Shown: positions 10,626-23,251, counted from the first letter of the stretch. The stretch: 64,000 nt of DNA from Uloborus plumipes (GCA_038373865.1 JAXGGA010003901.1:31762-95761); one strand, 5' to 3'. Made by a program: numbers and translations. The notes: generated by a model not told the origin, from the sequence alone.

Positions 10626-12206
10626 TGTCCACTCATTAAATTTATAAGCAGTGACGGAGGCAGTTTGGAAAGGAACTATAAAGAAACTATGACGCAGTCC
10701 CTGAAAAAGATGGCCCGAAAAAAAGAAGAAACAAGAATTTCAAAACTTTGATCTTTGAAAAAACAAATTCCGTACTTCTGAAATCATGCCATCAATGTTT
10801 GGGTAGTTATTAAGGCCGCCAGTCATTCTAAAATAATAAATTCCTTAACACTTGGATAAAGTACTAGCATTTGTGGGAAAATATTTCGAATATTTTGTTA
10901 TTCTATATCAAGAGGAGGTACAAAAATGATTGCAATCAAGATTACGGTTTTTTTTTTCTTCTTTTTACCATTGGAATAACATATTTATTTCCTTTAGATG
11001 ACAAATCACGTACCTTCAATCCTTAATTCAATGTGAAATTTTTATTCTTACTAGTTAATGCTACACAGTTCTCCTTTATTCATTTTTACCGTTTAGTGAA
11101 AACGTTCAAAATGTACAAGGGAAATTGATTGAGATTTTTCCACAAACAATACGGAAAAACCATCAGTAGTTGACACTACAACTATTAAGCACAACAGTTG
11201 TAGTTGACACTTGTAAAGAAGGAGCAGAAAGGTAAGCATTGCAAATTTGAACACAATTTTAATTTAAAAGTTTTTTCTATTTTATACCATTTTAATCAGT
11301 ATTATAAAATGGCGTTTAAATGTGCGATGCTTATCTTGCTGCTATTTCTTTAAAGTGTAAGCCAACTACTTGTGCAAAATCAATTGTTGTCAAATACTTG
11401 TTGTAATGTTAAGTAATAGTGGTGGTAATGCGGGTTTTACATTATACTTGGAAATATCGTTTTTACCTCTCATCGTGCTTTTCAAATTTAACGTCAAAAG
11501 GCAAGAAGCACATAGAAGAGCAGTGCACGTTTAACAAAATGAAATTTAATCTCTCGTATCAATTTCTATTAATATATTTTTTTCTTATTACACACGGATC
11601 ATACTGATACTCTTACTCTTTTGTTGCGAAACGAAAACGATGTAATTTCAACAAATTTTACCCCCTCCCCTCCTTTATCACAAAGTGTCCCATTTCACCA
11701 TACCCCTCCCTTCCTTCGTTACATTCCACATTGTTTTTCATAAACATATTGCTTTTTAAAAGTTACGTGATGTCATAAACTGTCGCAATTTTACAAACCC
11801 CTGCCCCTCAGAGAATGATATCATTTACGGTCGACTCCTTATCGTATATTTGTTTATCCTTTTTCTCCTATGTCATTCGCGTCAAATTTTTACACCTTAA
11901 TTTAATATGATTTTTCCGCAATGTTTTTAGTCTATTGCATTCACGTAATAACACAGGCAGAGATATAAATAGTTTTTTTTTTCCTTTCAAGTTGTGAAAA
12001 TAATCCTTGATGGTTTTTAGGGAAGAGAAATTCATTTTAGAAGAGTGAAACATACGAAAACAGTTGCGATCATAACAGTAATCCATTACATAAAAAAATT
12101 ACCTTCGAAGGATGAAAAGGAGCATGGCATACAGAAAGAAAAAACGTGTACCATCTGGTTGCTATTTTGTTGTACGCTAGTAGCCAAATCTTTAACGCAA
12201 CTTCTC
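10626..12206. other. Unannotated sequence
   Basis: Contains a small hairpin at about 11175-11205 (ACTACAACT / AGTTGTAGT) and C-rich patches near 11660-11710. No gene was recognised. Confidence 0.4.
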
Positions 12207-12214
12207 CTCAAAGG

Positions 12215-13535
12215 AAGGAGCGCTCCGAAGGGAGGTCACGGGGGTCACTGGGACCTCCCAAAAAATTTTCCTCATTCGGCAAATTCGGACCGATTATGCG
12301 GCAAAATCAGGAATAGTATTGCAATATTTTTTTGTAATTTTATTTCTATTGTGTGCGTAGCTGCAATCTTCCTTTTTTATATACAACTAGCTTAATACCC
12401 GGCGTTGCCCGGGTGCTTATTAATACAACATAGCATTCAGGGAAAATAAGTTTGAAAGAGTTCTATTCATATGGGTATAAAATAATTTGCATCAATCAGT
12501 CTCTTAGGTACAAACTTTGAAAAAAACTAAAATATTACAGAAAGTTAAACGTTTACAGAAAAATAGTCTTATCAAGAGGTGAAAATTAAAGAGAAATGTT
12601 GTCTGTGCTTTGCCGCGTCCACTGGCATGAAATATATGCACATGGAAGTGAAAAAATTGCATCAAATTCACTCGCCAAATTCAAAATATTAACTTTTCTC
12701 TATTAACTGTTCCCACCTACAAAGTAAAAATTATTATAACTCAATCTAATAAATCTGTCTGAAATAAATCTGTTTCTCGTTCTGAAGGCTTATCTCCATT
12801 ACAGACGCAACTGTTGTCGCATTGCAAATTTGAAATTCAAATCCGTGGTTCTTTTTATAAAGTCCACATGAATTATGATTGTTTTTTACTTATTTCAATG
12901 CTAAAAGGAAATAGGTGAGCCTTAAATTGAAAATTCATTACTTTAATCGTAATCATTGTTGGAAAATACTAATATTTAAAAATCTTAAATTTCATCAATT
13001 TGAATACTAAAAGGCCTATCTCGATTACAATATAAATAGGCTAGATTCCTATAAAAGGGTCATTTTTTGACAAAAAATTTAAATTTGAGCTTTTTAGATT
13101 TTTTAAAATTTCAAGACCCCGCCTATGAGAATTCTAGGGCATCAAGGAACCTCTGTGTCAAGTTTGATGAAAATCTGACGCAAACTGTGGATTTGTATAG
13201 AGAACAAGTATATATATATACATACACTCATTTTTATAGATATAGATTGTTACCTTTGAAAATAAGGAGGCCAGATTAATGAAACTTAACTCGGTTGTTG
13301 CTTGAACCTGTCAAATGACCAACATGCTTTAAATTGTAAATATACATCAATATGCAATAATTTATGATCTGTCTTACAGTCAATATGTTTTAATTTGTTT
13401 ATATGTATGTAACAATAATTTATAAATTATCCAATTAATCGTTTTGACAATCCAAACCATTCGGCACATTTCGGAATTTCATTCGGCAAATTGAGAATTT
13501 TCCCCCTCCCAAATATTAAGCTCGGAACGCCCCTG
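12215..13535. mobile_element. hAT-like element, carrier of a nested Helitron
   Basis: The ends AAGGAGCGCTCCGAAGG (left) and the reverse complement of CAGGGGCGTTCCGAG (right) pair imperfectly. Both are followed by CCTCCC.. and TTCGGCAAATT blocks in inverted order. The flanking 8-mers CTCAAAGG (12207-12214) and CTCAAAAG (13536-13543) match at 7 of 8, as expected for hAT. Only about 460 bp is its own sequence; the rest is a Helitron. No transposase remains. Confidence 0.65.
12387..13246 (-). mobile_element. Non-autonomous Helitron
   Basis: On the minus strand it begins A|TCTATATCTATAAAAATGAG at 13246. It ends with the hairpin ACCCGG-gcaacg-CCGGGT, a short spacer, then CTAG followed by T at 12387. 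TC start, CTAG end, 3' hairpin and A|T insertion are the Helitron hallmarks. At 860 bp it has no Rep/helicase coding capacity. It is nested in a hAT-like element. Confidence 0.8.
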
Positions 13536-13543
13536 CTCAAAAG

Positions 13544-14011
13544 ACAGAGTCCATTTATTCAGTAATTCAAACTAAAAACATTGAAAAATTCTTGAAATAA
13601 ACTTATCTTAATGAAGACACGTGTCGTGTGCTGTCACACACTATAGAAGCCAAATATTTGTTGCGTCATCCGCGAAATTCTTGACATACAGAGCATGAAG
13701 CCGTGCTGCTTCATCGACTTTCCTTCTCGCTACGCTACAATTATGCACTCCCAAGACAAATCTTCGAACACAATAATGCTCGTTAATTTATTTGTTTCTG
13801 TCCTCTATAAATTTCATCTTCTTTCTACTTTATACATCTTGAAAGAGCAAAAAAATGTTTCCTTTAAAATGATGGTGTTTTACGAATTAAGAAGACTTGA
13901 AACAAAATATTAAATAGAACTTGCATAGAGCTTTCAAATGATCTATATACGGTTCAATACTATTAAGGTTCTGTAAAATTTGGGTTAAAACGATTGTACC
14001 GTAGGATGTTG
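13544..14011. other. Unannotated sequence
   Basis: AT-rich with an open frame of 72 codons (13695-13913) that has no recognisable features. Confidence 0.4.
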
Positions 14012-14013
14012 TA

Positions 14014-14343
14014 CTCGTAAAACTACAGGTTTCACAAGGCACCTTTAAGTGTGAAACGTTGTAGCACCAATGGCACCCCTAAAGTGTCGCCCTTCACTCT
14101 CTATGGCACCTTTGGAGGTGCCATTTGGCTCCATGTGCCACCCTATGGGTGAGCTATGGCACCCCATGGGTGACGACCCAAGAGTACCACATGGAAGTAA
14201 ATGGCACTTCCAAGGGTGCCTAAGGAACCAAATTCCACCTCCAAAGGTGCCTAGGGAGTCAAGTGGTACCCTTCAGGCATGCTACTGGTGCTACAACGTT
14301 TCACCCTTAAAGGTGCCTTGTGCAACCTGAAGTTTTAACAGTG
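14014..14343. mobile_element. MITE of GGTGCC/GGCACC motifs, copy 1
   Basis: Flanked by TA on both sides. The right end GTTTTAACAGTG and the left end CTCGTAAAACTACAGG form a diverged TIR; copy 2 at 28.06 kb preserves it better. The 330-bp interior consists almost wholly of GGCACC or GGTGCC embedded in CTATGGCACCTTTGGAGG-like variants on both strands. No coding capacity. TA flanks suggest Tc1/mariner-type mobilisation. Confidence 0.8.
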
Positions 14344-14870
14344 TACACGTGTTCTAAAACTAATGATATCAACTTTACAGTGATATTCAATGTAATTTGT
14401 CTGTGGAGATATCATCTACTGTGGAGTGAAGTTTTTTTTTTCCCTCAATTTTTCTGATGAACAAGCTTGACAAAAAATAGAATGCCAACACCGTGGCAAA
14501 GAAGAACAGGATGGGGTTAAGAATGTTGGGAGAAAGCTTGACGTCGTAGACCCTTATTAGAAAATTCGTTCTAGCGACATTCCTTTAAATCCGATTTAAA
14601 TGTATTTGGCGTATTAAAATTCAGAAAACAAAATCCAAGTTTTATAATAAATGACTTATGATTTCCCTCAAGTATCATAACTTTAATCTTCAACCAAAAA
14701 GTTCTGCAATTAAGTTTGACTTCAACTTGTTTTGGGATATTTTTCTTTTTAAAAATAATTTTTAAAATATAAAATTCTGACGACCCTGAAATTGACTAAC
14801 GACGCAACAGCGGTTTGCGCCCTACAGTTTGGAAAATATCTCTCAGAACTTTATTCACCAACTGGTTCGA
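14344..14870. other. Unannotated sequence
   Basis: No gene, RNA or repeat boundary recognised. Confidence 0.4.
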
Positions 14871-15085
14871 ACCTCTGTCAAACACTCGAACTGACGATTA
14901 AAGCCTTCTTCGTTATATAACGGCATTAATCATCTGTCGATTCAAACCTCTATCAGACTACTGAACCACATGTAGAAGTCTTCTTCATTAAATAACTCAT
15001 ATTCAACCATCAGTTAAACCTATGTAAGACACCAGAACCACAGATCCAAATCTTCTTCTACTAATGAGAGTATTTGATGGTAGGG
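14871..15085 (+). repeat. Three diverged tandem units of about 73 bp
   Basis: Units start at 14871 (ACCTCTGTCA), 14945 (ACCTCTATCAGAC) and 15018 (ACCTATGTAAGAC). Each contains a GAAC(T/C).. then CTTCTTC.. block in the same order. Substitution is heavy but spacing is regular (74 and 73 bp). Confidence 0.65.
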
Positions 15086-16522
15086 ATGTCTAAGGGAGGT
15101 TTGAGACAGCTGGTGAATATGACATTTGATGTTCGTTGAACTTTTTTTGGGGTATGTAAATGTTTGACAAAAGGTATCAATTTGCATTTTTAAGTATTCA
15201 AAATTCATTCAATCGCAGACGAGTTCTGCATTAAAATGAACAGTGAAGTTAGCAAAATCAATCTAATGAAAATTACTATGAGTTTACAGTGTATCCGGGG
15301 TGTATCAGAGCTCCTTCTTACTCTCCCACGGCTTTTATATTCACCTATCAATCAACTATAACAACTCATATTGAATTATTTTGCACATTTATGCTCTTTT
15401 ATCTTTCAGCGCTGTTGAATCAATAACTACTTCCTTGAACTCCCCTTTTGCACTGTCCAACTGAAAAACATTTGACAACCGGATAATCAATTTGACACAA
15501 AATGCGTGGAGAGATACTTATCACATTTGAAAGCCATGACTGCAGAGCCATTGTTTGTCTGATTGATTAATTAATTGGGACTCTTTTCCCATTGCATGAT
15601 ATTTCAAATTCTGATGCCAGTTTGAAACGGACATTTGTGAGATGGAAGCGATAAATTTCATTAGCTAGCGTAATTTTCACACTAGGGTTGCTAAAATGAT
15701 CTGTTTTGTAAATCTGAAAACGTCAGTTTTGATCGCTGGTTGAAATGACGCTTTAATTATTGTTTGTTAAACTGTTGCATTAGAACTTCCGCGGCAGAAT
15801 GAAAATCTGGTTCCGGATTTTGGTGTTCACAAAACAAAATGCATTTTTTCTTTGCCCTTTTATCGACCGCCTGATTTGTTAATTTGATGATTTATTTGTT
15901 AAAGTTATATAGTAACCCCTCACTAGACCACATTTTTTGGGGGACAAAAAATAATAATAATAATTATAAAATAAAGAAAGAAAATGAAAAAGAAGAAGAA
16001 AGAGATAATTAGAGAGAAAGAAAGAGACGCACCAGAACTCACTATAACCGCAGTCATAAAAGTAACGATTCGCTTAAAATACAAATTGCGTCGTTCCACA
16101 AAAAAATGGTGTTTCTTTTTCATGATAGAAATTCAATAAGAATTCCAGAAGAGAATTGACCGACTGCGTGTTCTTTTAAGATTTCAAAATACTGTCTTTT
16201 CATAATATAAAAATGTTTAAAAAAAGGGGGGGGGGGTTAAATACCACATTTAAAATTATCTCACAGGAACCATATTTTATGTCTTCGGTCACTCTTTAAG
16301 GATATTAAAAAAAAAAAAAAATGAATAACTTTTTACTGAACCAATTCTAATGTTTTCATTCCGTATAAAAATGCATGTAAGAGCAGAAAATGGATATCTT
16401 AATCACAATTTTCAGTCATTTCAGGGCCCTATGGGAATTGTGAGGGAAAGCTCAAGTTTCCATATAGCATTTTCTTAACCGGGAATGAGGATAGGAAAGG
16501 ATTCATATTCATAGAAAACAAA
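15086..16522. other. Unannotated sequence with simple repeats
   Basis: Purine-rich AAGAAAGAGA-type sequence at about 15945-16030, a G-run near 16227 and an A-run near 16307. No gene was recognised. Confidence 0.4.
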
Positions 16523-16795
16523 ATGCAAAGAAACCTATGGATTGTCATCACAACTGTCTTTCTCGTCTCTCAATATTCCCACGGAATAGAGCCAAGAAAG
16601 ACAGAGTTAAAAAAAAAAAAAAGAGTTCACACCTTGCCCACCCATTATCGGTACTCCACCCTCTCCCTACTCTGCTGTCATGTGGCTTGTCGACACTGCA
16701 CTAGTCCCTACATCAGACGTAGCTCTGAAAAGGGACTTCATGCTATTTTCACTGCCTTTTTAAGGGGCGCGTCATTCCAACTTGTTGAAGTGTGA
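16523..16795 (+). CDS. Candidate ORF with signal-peptide-like N-terminus
   Basis: An ATG in favourable arthropod context (AAAACAAAATG) opens a 90-codon frame. Residues 1-22 look like a secretory signal: a short polar start, the hydrophobic core LWIVITTVFLVSQ, then SHG. A basic KKKKK run follows, caused by an A tract, and then a Cys/His-containing stretch (LLCCHVACRHC). I recognise no family. The poly-A run inside the frame makes chance quite possible. If real, only the first part may be exonic. Confidence 0.2.
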   Translation: MQRNLWIVITTVFLVSQYSHGIEPRKTELKKKKRVHTLPTHYRYSTLSLLCCHVACRHCTSPYIRRSSEKGLHAIFTAFLRGASFQLVEV

Positions 16796-18689
16796 ATGTA
16801 ATTTCGAGGGAGACAGAGGTCACAAAAGACGTTTTGTTCCTTAACCCCTTTCTGTTTTGTCTAAGCAACTCGCTTAGAAAGAAAGTAACTTGTTGGGTGG
16901 GAAGTTTGTAAGTACGATTTTAACAGCTATGTTCGTTTCCGAAAGAATATTAAGGTAAACTAAACAAAAGGTTTAGTTAACAGCAACTAGTTCACCCTTT
17001 GTTTTGAAATAGGACTACAGTTACATATAGTGTCTGATTTTCTTAGGTAAAACCTTCCGCCGCATATTTACGCATGCCTCAAGTCTTTTCTAATCTTACC
17101 AAAATTGAGAGGGGGGATAGGTAAAATAACAATAAAGGGAAGAATAATAAGAAGCATTTTGAGCCGTATCAAACAACGTGGAACGATGCTAATTTCAAAT
17201 ACATAGCTCAGTTGAATATGTTTGAAGGATAGCAAAAAATGCAAGTTTTGCATTGAAAACTTCGGAAAGTTCCCACTCACAACCCATCACCACTTTTTTA
17301 AGTGGAACGGTTCGCGAGTGCTAAGCGCTGTTTTCATGGACGGGCAGTGGTACTGGGAAAATATACCATACGTAACTATGATCCTGTTTCCTGTGCTGCT
17401 TGAACAAAAAAAAAAAAAAAAAACTACATTAAAATATATATCTTATGTTGCAAATGGAAATAATTGTAATAAAAATTCATAAATTTACTCCTCTCTCTGA
17501 GACGATGCATAAAGGGAAGTTGCGTTTACTTACAAATATCGACATCAGTATTTTGATATTTTGACTACACTGGGTTTCAAAATGATGCGAGTTTTTCAGT
17601 AACAAAAAAGGAAACTCAAGACTTCTCACTGTTTGAAATTAACAAACTTTTCCAGTAGTAAATAATAAAATGTAATTCAAACAAACATTTTATCAAGAAA
17701 ATTCCGTTTTCCCTTCTTAAATTGCTGTAAAATGATATAAAGAGATTATGGGCAAAAAATGTGGATTCGTAGCCACTGTGACGGTAGTGCTGCACTCCAA
17801 TAGATCTGCTCTCCTACCCAGGTCACTATTTGTGGAATACACACATTAGCTTAGCTAGCAAGGGTGTCACCCGGGGTGGCAGTTCGTGGTAACCCCCCCC
17901 CCTCCCTCACACACACACACACTCAAAATCCATCAACCGCAAAATAAAAAAAGAAAAAAGAAACTAAATAAAATAAAAAGAAGAAAGAGGCTAAGAAAAA
18001 AAAGTTTTCGTAAGAAACGAAATCCATATAATATCCATAAGCAGCTTATTATTATTTGTGTAATAACGAAAATTTAAGTTTATTTAAAATGTAAAAGCAG
18101 TGGTGTATAACGAAATTTTATGTAAGTGAATATACATTAAATGACAAATATATAAAAACTTTCTCGAAAAACTGGCAGGAGACGCATAGTTGTGCTTTAA
18201 AAAAACTTTAAGTCGGAGGTCCAGGTTTTTCTTTCCTGAGAAAAATTTTGAAATATATATGTAAAATTCTGCAATCTCCTTTTAAGAAGCAATTGGGACA
18301 AAAAATATCCAGAAAAAATAGGCAAAGGTTTAAAAAAGAGTTATTCATATGTATTTTCAAGAAGAGATAAATAAATCTTTTGGATCAATAAATTTGCTGA
18401 CATGAATTGACATAGGAAGAGCGAAGGAGGGGCAAAGGTGACGCATTATCACTTGCTGACACCGACTTTCGGTATAACTTTTGATCATCTCCTCATTCAC
18501 TGACAAGCGCCAAAAGTTGCGTCTTCTCGATTCCAGTGAACGAAACTTTCACTTCGCTGTAAAGGAAGAATTAGTTGTGCAGTCCTCAAAATAAGGAGAA
18601 TCGAAATGATTGCAGTGTTGCTCTAAATTACTTGAAAACAACTTAGCTATAAACGGGAGCTACATACAAAAAAGATTTGTTATGAAATA
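16796..18689. other. Unannotated sequence with simple repeats
   Basis: Contains an A-run at 17406, a C-run with a short (CA)n at 17885-17922, and purine-rich A/G sequence at 17940-18005. The block at about 18418-18480 (GCATTATCACTTGCT..) resembles 52.48-52.55 kb inside a hAT element, so it is an old repeat copy. No gene was recognised. Confidence 0.4.
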
Positions 18690-18838
18690 CAGTGAAATTC
18701 CGTTACGATAAGCTTCAATTGACAGCAAATTTTATTCGTTGCCGTTAAGGAATTCAGAAATTAAATCAGAGATGAAAATTTATTAGCCTGAAATGGAAAT
18801 TTTATTGTACTGGTATTCGTTATAACGAGATTTCACTG
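18690..18838. mobile_element. Short TA-flanked MITE (pogo/Tigger type)
   Basis: The termini CAGTGAAATTCCGTTACGATA and the inverse of TATAACGAGATTTCACTG are flanked by TA at 18688-18689 and 18839-18840. The CAGTG..CG(T/A)TA..ACG TIR and TA target are typical of pogo/Tigger-derived MITEs. Length 149 bp. Confidence 0.75.
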
Positions 18839-19656
18839 TATATATTTAATTTCTTCTGCGTATATAAAATCTGAAACATACTTTTCACTTTCAACCACCC
18901 TTTCCAAGTTCCGAATAATTCAAAAACAGACACACGAACGCGTGTTGCTTATTTACAAGTCGCTGCTCCTAATCACAGACCGCTTGCTGGCTTCTGCCAA
19001 CAAGGCTAATCATCAGCAAATTTGCTTAAGGATCAGCAGAATAGCCCATTACACGCTGAATTAGTAATCCCAGATCTTGTTTACACAAAGATAGCCAAAT
19101 CCTCCGGTAAGCAGCTTACTGCTGCGGCTTAATTCTTTAAAAGAGAGGGAAGCCCGCTCTCTTCGAGGGAAGCTAAACGAAAAAAAAAAAACCCTCCCTG
19201 TTTCCTTGCTTAGTGTAACATTATATAATGAATTTAAAGAAATTTTAATTGTCTCCCTTTTCATGTGCTTACGAAATATAAGTGAAAGTACAAGTATTGA
19301 CAAAGATAATAAAAAAAAAATATGTTTGCTCAAAAAACAAATTCTTTCCTCTCAAAAAAAAAAAGCCAGTGTCTCTTTATCACTTGCAATTTTTGTCCAA
19401 GTTTCAACAACATAAGTGACAATGAGACTAATTAAGAATTTTATAGAGTAGTAAGTTTGTGTTTTTGCTAATAAGACTAGATTTTAAAAACTTGTGAATT
19501 CCAAAATAATAACGATAATTAGTATAGCACAGAAGAATGAAAGGGAAATGGGTACTAAGAGCAGATAATAGAAAATAAGTGACATTTTAAAAGTTAAAAG
19601 TAACTAAATACGTTCCTTACCCTAATCAAAGCTTAAAAAGCACCTTAATTTAGTTA
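18839..19656. other. Unannotated sequence
   Basis: AT-rich with A tracts at 19181, 19310 and 19354. No feature was recognised. Confidence 0.4.
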
Positions 19657-20167
19657 GAGGGTGACAAGAAATAACGTGAACAGACATACTACTTTATTAT
19701 TTAATGCTAATAAAAATATTGCGACCAAAAACTTCAAAAAATATATGAATGCAACAATTTGTCTGATATATTTAAATGTTTTCTAAGTGGCTACCTTTGG
19801 CCTTAATACAGCTCTTTAAACGTGTTGCAAAATTTTGGCAATGACCGGCTCAACTCACTATGGTATTTTTTCTCATTCCTTACATAAGGAATTCTTTAGG
19901 GATGCTACAATTTTATGAGGTTTAGCACACACCCTTGTCTCCAAGATGGATGCAACAGAACTTTGGCATCCATAAAGAATTTCTTATACAGGGAATGGGA
20001 TAAAATATCAGTAAGTGAGTAGAGAGAGAGAGAGAGAGAAAGCGGCCCGCAACACTTTGAAAACGTTGAAATACATCAGAAATGTTGTATTCATACTTAT
20101 TTTGAAGTTTGGTCGCAATATTTTTAATAATGTAGCATGCGTGTCCAAGTTATTTCTTGTCACCCTG
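19657..20167. mobile_element. Long-TIR mariner-type MITE
   Basis: The ends (G/C)AGGGTGACAAGAAATAAC are inverted and flanked by TA on both sides (19655-19656 and 20168-20169). Pairing continues inward through AAAAATATTGCGACCAAA, and again between CTCATTCCTTACATAAGGAATTC (about 19872) and AAGAATTTCTTATACAGGGAATGG (about 19976). Most of the 511-bp element can therefore fold back. A (GA)n run lies at 20023-20040. No coding capacity. Confidence 0.8.
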
Positions 20168-20184
20168 TAAATTTTATAAAGAAA

Positions 20185-20532
20185 ACTGCAAAAAAAGAGC
20201 ACTTGTTTGTACAGTATAATTCTGGCAGTGAAGGTCACAATTTAAAACTGTAAAATGCACAGTAATAAACTGTGAAACTAGCAATTTTAGTTTCTTACTG
20301 TAAAGTTACCAATTTTTACAGTTTATTGCCGTAAACTTTAACTGTTTATACTGTAAAAACAACAGTATAATACTGGCAGCAGAGGTTATAGTTTAAAACT
20401 GTAGAATGCACGGTAATAAACTAAAATTAGCAATTTTACAGTTTATTACTGTAAAATTAGCCATTTTTAGTTTATTACTACAAAATTAGCTATAAATATT
20501 ACTGTAAAAACAACATTCATTTTTTACAGTAT
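20185..20532 (+). mobile_element. ACTGTAAAA-iterating element, copy A
   Basis: Homologous to 28969-29375 and 30633-31013. All three share blocks such as CAGTATAATACTGGCAGCAG, TTTAAAACTGTA(A/G)AATGCAC and CTGTAAAAACAACATTCATTTT. The sequence is built of ACTGTAAAA or TTTTACAGT motifs every 20-40 bp on both strands. This copy's left end is diverged. Confidence 0.8.
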
Positions 20533-20884
20533 AGGTGATTATAATGAATGTTTCATTATTTTTTGCCTTTCTGATTTGAAAAAAATCAAGCCTATATAAA
20601 ATATTAATCGAATTTGATGACATGATAGAATTCAGGGAAATGCTGTGTGTTATACTAAACTATGAAATTACACCGTTAAAATTGTAATTCATGAAAATAG
20701 CTCAATGAAATACATCCAGTCTTCTGGGATGGGAGTCATTAAATTTGAATGCAATTGCGACCGTTTCAGGTGACTTTAATCCCCTGTTTCGTTGCTCTAT
20801 GAAGAAAAATATTTTTAAAAAATCGTGAAAAGAAGGTTTATATCGATACTTTTCAAAAAATAAAAATAGGTTATAAATAAAGTA

Positions 20885-21443
20885 CAGTGAACTCTCACTT
20901 ATACGCCGCTTCATTTATGCGCCCTTTTCGCTTATACGATGATTTTTAATGGTCCCAGCACATTCCATAGCAAAATAATGATAGTATAATTTATTTATGC
21001 GTCGCTCTAAAGAGAAATATTTCACTTATGCGCCGAATTTTCTCTATAATGTAAATTAATTAATTAATTTTCTTTAAAAAATAAGCATTTTTCTTCTCTT
21101 TCCTCTTTAATGTTTCACATTTATTGCTCACGGAAGCCATTTTTCCGCATGAACTACAGTTCCGAGAGGGACAATTATCTATTCTGCATTATTTCAAAGA
21201 GAACAGTTTGTAATTAGGTATGCTACAATTTTTGTTTTCTCTTTATCATTGTAGCTACGTTACAGTAATTGCCAAACCGTACTAGTATGTCCCTTTTCTA
21301 TAGAAACATTCTTATTCATTCTCTCATTAGAAACTATGCTGTGTTTTAGTCCTTTAAATAGGCTCGTTCACTTATACGTTTCTCTCACTTATATGCCTTT
21401 TTCTGTTGGTCCCTTGGGCCGGCGTATAAGTGAGAGTTCACTG
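20885..21443. mobile_element. TA-flanked MITE with iterated CACTTATACG motif
   Basis: The termini CAGTGAACTCTCACTTATA and their reverse complement are flanked by TA (20883-20884 and 21444-21445). The TIR motif CACTTATACGCC recurs internally in varied form, for example CGCTTATACGAT, CACTTATGCGCCG, CACTTATACG and CACTTATATGCC. The TIR is of pogo/Tigger style. The interior of this 559-bp element is non-coding. Confidence 0.85.
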
Positions 21444-22579
21444 TAAATTATCTCCATACACCTTAAAATTTTTATTTAAAAATGAAAAGTAGGGATTCTG
21501 AATACAATTTCAATTCAAGTATTTTAAAAGTTAAAGAAAAAAAAGAAAAAAAAAAAAACACTGAAAATTAAAATTTGAAATAAATTTTCCCTCAGACTTA
21601 ATATTGACGAAGGTCGTATATTGATTGATTGGATTGTCCCCGCTGCAGCTGAATAAAAATAAATAAGGAATTTAAATACTTATTTTTAAAAAGATTGAAA
21701 ATGGTTTAATCTAGCAGTCAAGGAGAATATTTCAGTGGAGCAGTAATGCAGTAGTTATATCTCCTTTATGCAGTAAATCTTATTTCAGCTAATACTAATA
21801 TAACTAAATATCCGATTCAGAGAAATAAAGCTTCAGTTTCATTTTAACTGAATTTCATTGCAAAAAAATGCCTATTAGGATTAACAAAGTTTGAGATCTC
21901 TTGAAGCTCGCTGGAACAGATTTTATAGCACTAAATTCCTAACGGTCCAAAAGCATTTACTGGGTGAGTGCTGGAAGGCGAACGTGAATATAAGGACAAA
22001 TTACCGATTTTACGCCAAGGGTGCCAAACGACAGGAACCGCTACAAAATTTAACCACTAAAAGTGGCTTTTTGTTGAGATTAAAAGAAAGAACGCTGGAA
22101 AGAGAAAGTAGTTCTATTGTGCAAAAACGATTTCCAAACCACAGTGGATGTCCGGTGACAAACTTTACAGAGAAACTCCCAAGAGAATGGGGACAAATTC
22201 CAGGGGAGGCCACCGAAATGTGTGTCGTTTGTGAGTAAAACTGCGTGAAACGAAGGGGATTCCTGGTGACCATTGTGACCACTCTATTAGAAGGAGTGAC
22301 TACAAAAGAGCTCCATTTCATTACAAATCTCCTTTGCTGTTGCCGACGTCCAGGGTTATTTACCACCCTTGACGTTGAGCTCCTTGCGGTAGAAACGAAA
22401 ATGGGAGTGCATTATGGAAAATGGTGTGTCCAACGGCACGGAGTCATAGTCAATGTCCTTTAGTTTCTGCGACGAGATAGGACTTACCATCACATTTATC
22501 AGTAAAAGACAGGTGATGTGCTGAGTGCACGCTGACTGATTTTTTTTTCTGCTACTGTAAGGGGGCAATGCAGATGGAG
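21444..22579. other. Unannotated sequence
   Basis: Overlapping open frames on both strands at 21891-22463 lie in moderately GC-rich DNA and show no recognisable domain. This may be an exon-bearing or old repeat segment. A/G-rich sequence lies at 21535-21560. Confidence 0.35.
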
Positions 22580-23039
22580 CAGTGGCGTATCCAGGGGGGG
22601 GGGGGTGCCAAGGGACCAATGCCCCCCCCCCAGATTTTGTAAGACTATAAAAAATGGTGGCACCGAATTTTGAAAAAACATGTAACCTTCATGTAAATAT
22701 GCTTCAGGTTTTTTCAATGAAAAATACTTTATGGATACTGAAATATTGTCATATTATTTTCTGTTTTCGATAATAAGAAGCAAAACTAATTGTTATTCTG
22801 TAATTGAAAATGTAAGAGGAAAATGAGCGATGTACCGCGCCTTATTGTTCTTGCATAATATTCATTTTTGGGAAAAAAAAAAAAAAAAAACAATCTTTGA
22901 GCAACGTTCAATAGAAAAAATTAAATCGAAATACTGTGTTTTTAAAGTTTCACCATATTTCTTGATTTTTTTTCCTTTCTCATCACAGTGTCGATGTTCG
23001 ATGTGCACCCCCCAAAATCAATTCCTGGATACGCCACTG
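22580..23039. mobile_element. Non-autonomous hAT element
   Basis: The ends CAGTGGCGTATCCAGG and CCTGGATACGCCACTG form a perfect 16-bp TIR. Flanking 8-mers AGATGGAG (22572-22579) and AGACGGAG (23040-23047) match at 7 of 8. G and C runs sit just inside the left end. CAGTGGCGTA-type ends are widespread among hAT-derived MITEs. Length 460 bp with no coding capacity. Confidence 0.85.
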
Positions 23040-23251
23040 AGACGGAGGGAAGGTGGAGGTGTATGACTTCTTTCACGTTAAAACGAAAAACAACCGACCG
23101 TAATTTCAACTTTTCCTGTTAAGAGCTTTTATTTGATCCACAGAAGCAAGTAATAAAGCAAGCTTAAGCTTCTCATATTTTTACCCCACGTGGTAGTTCA
23201 AAGTTATCCTAATACAGAATGGAAAAAAGTGAATAGATTATCTTTTTGCTA

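Noticed and set aside
12045..12395. 116-codon frame
   Set aside because: Runs from unique AT-rich DNA through the hAT TIR into the Helitron end; no coherent protein.
17886..18077. Lys/Arg-rich 63-codon frame
   Set aside because: Low-complexity C-run, CA repeat and A/G-rich DNA, with no other coding signal.
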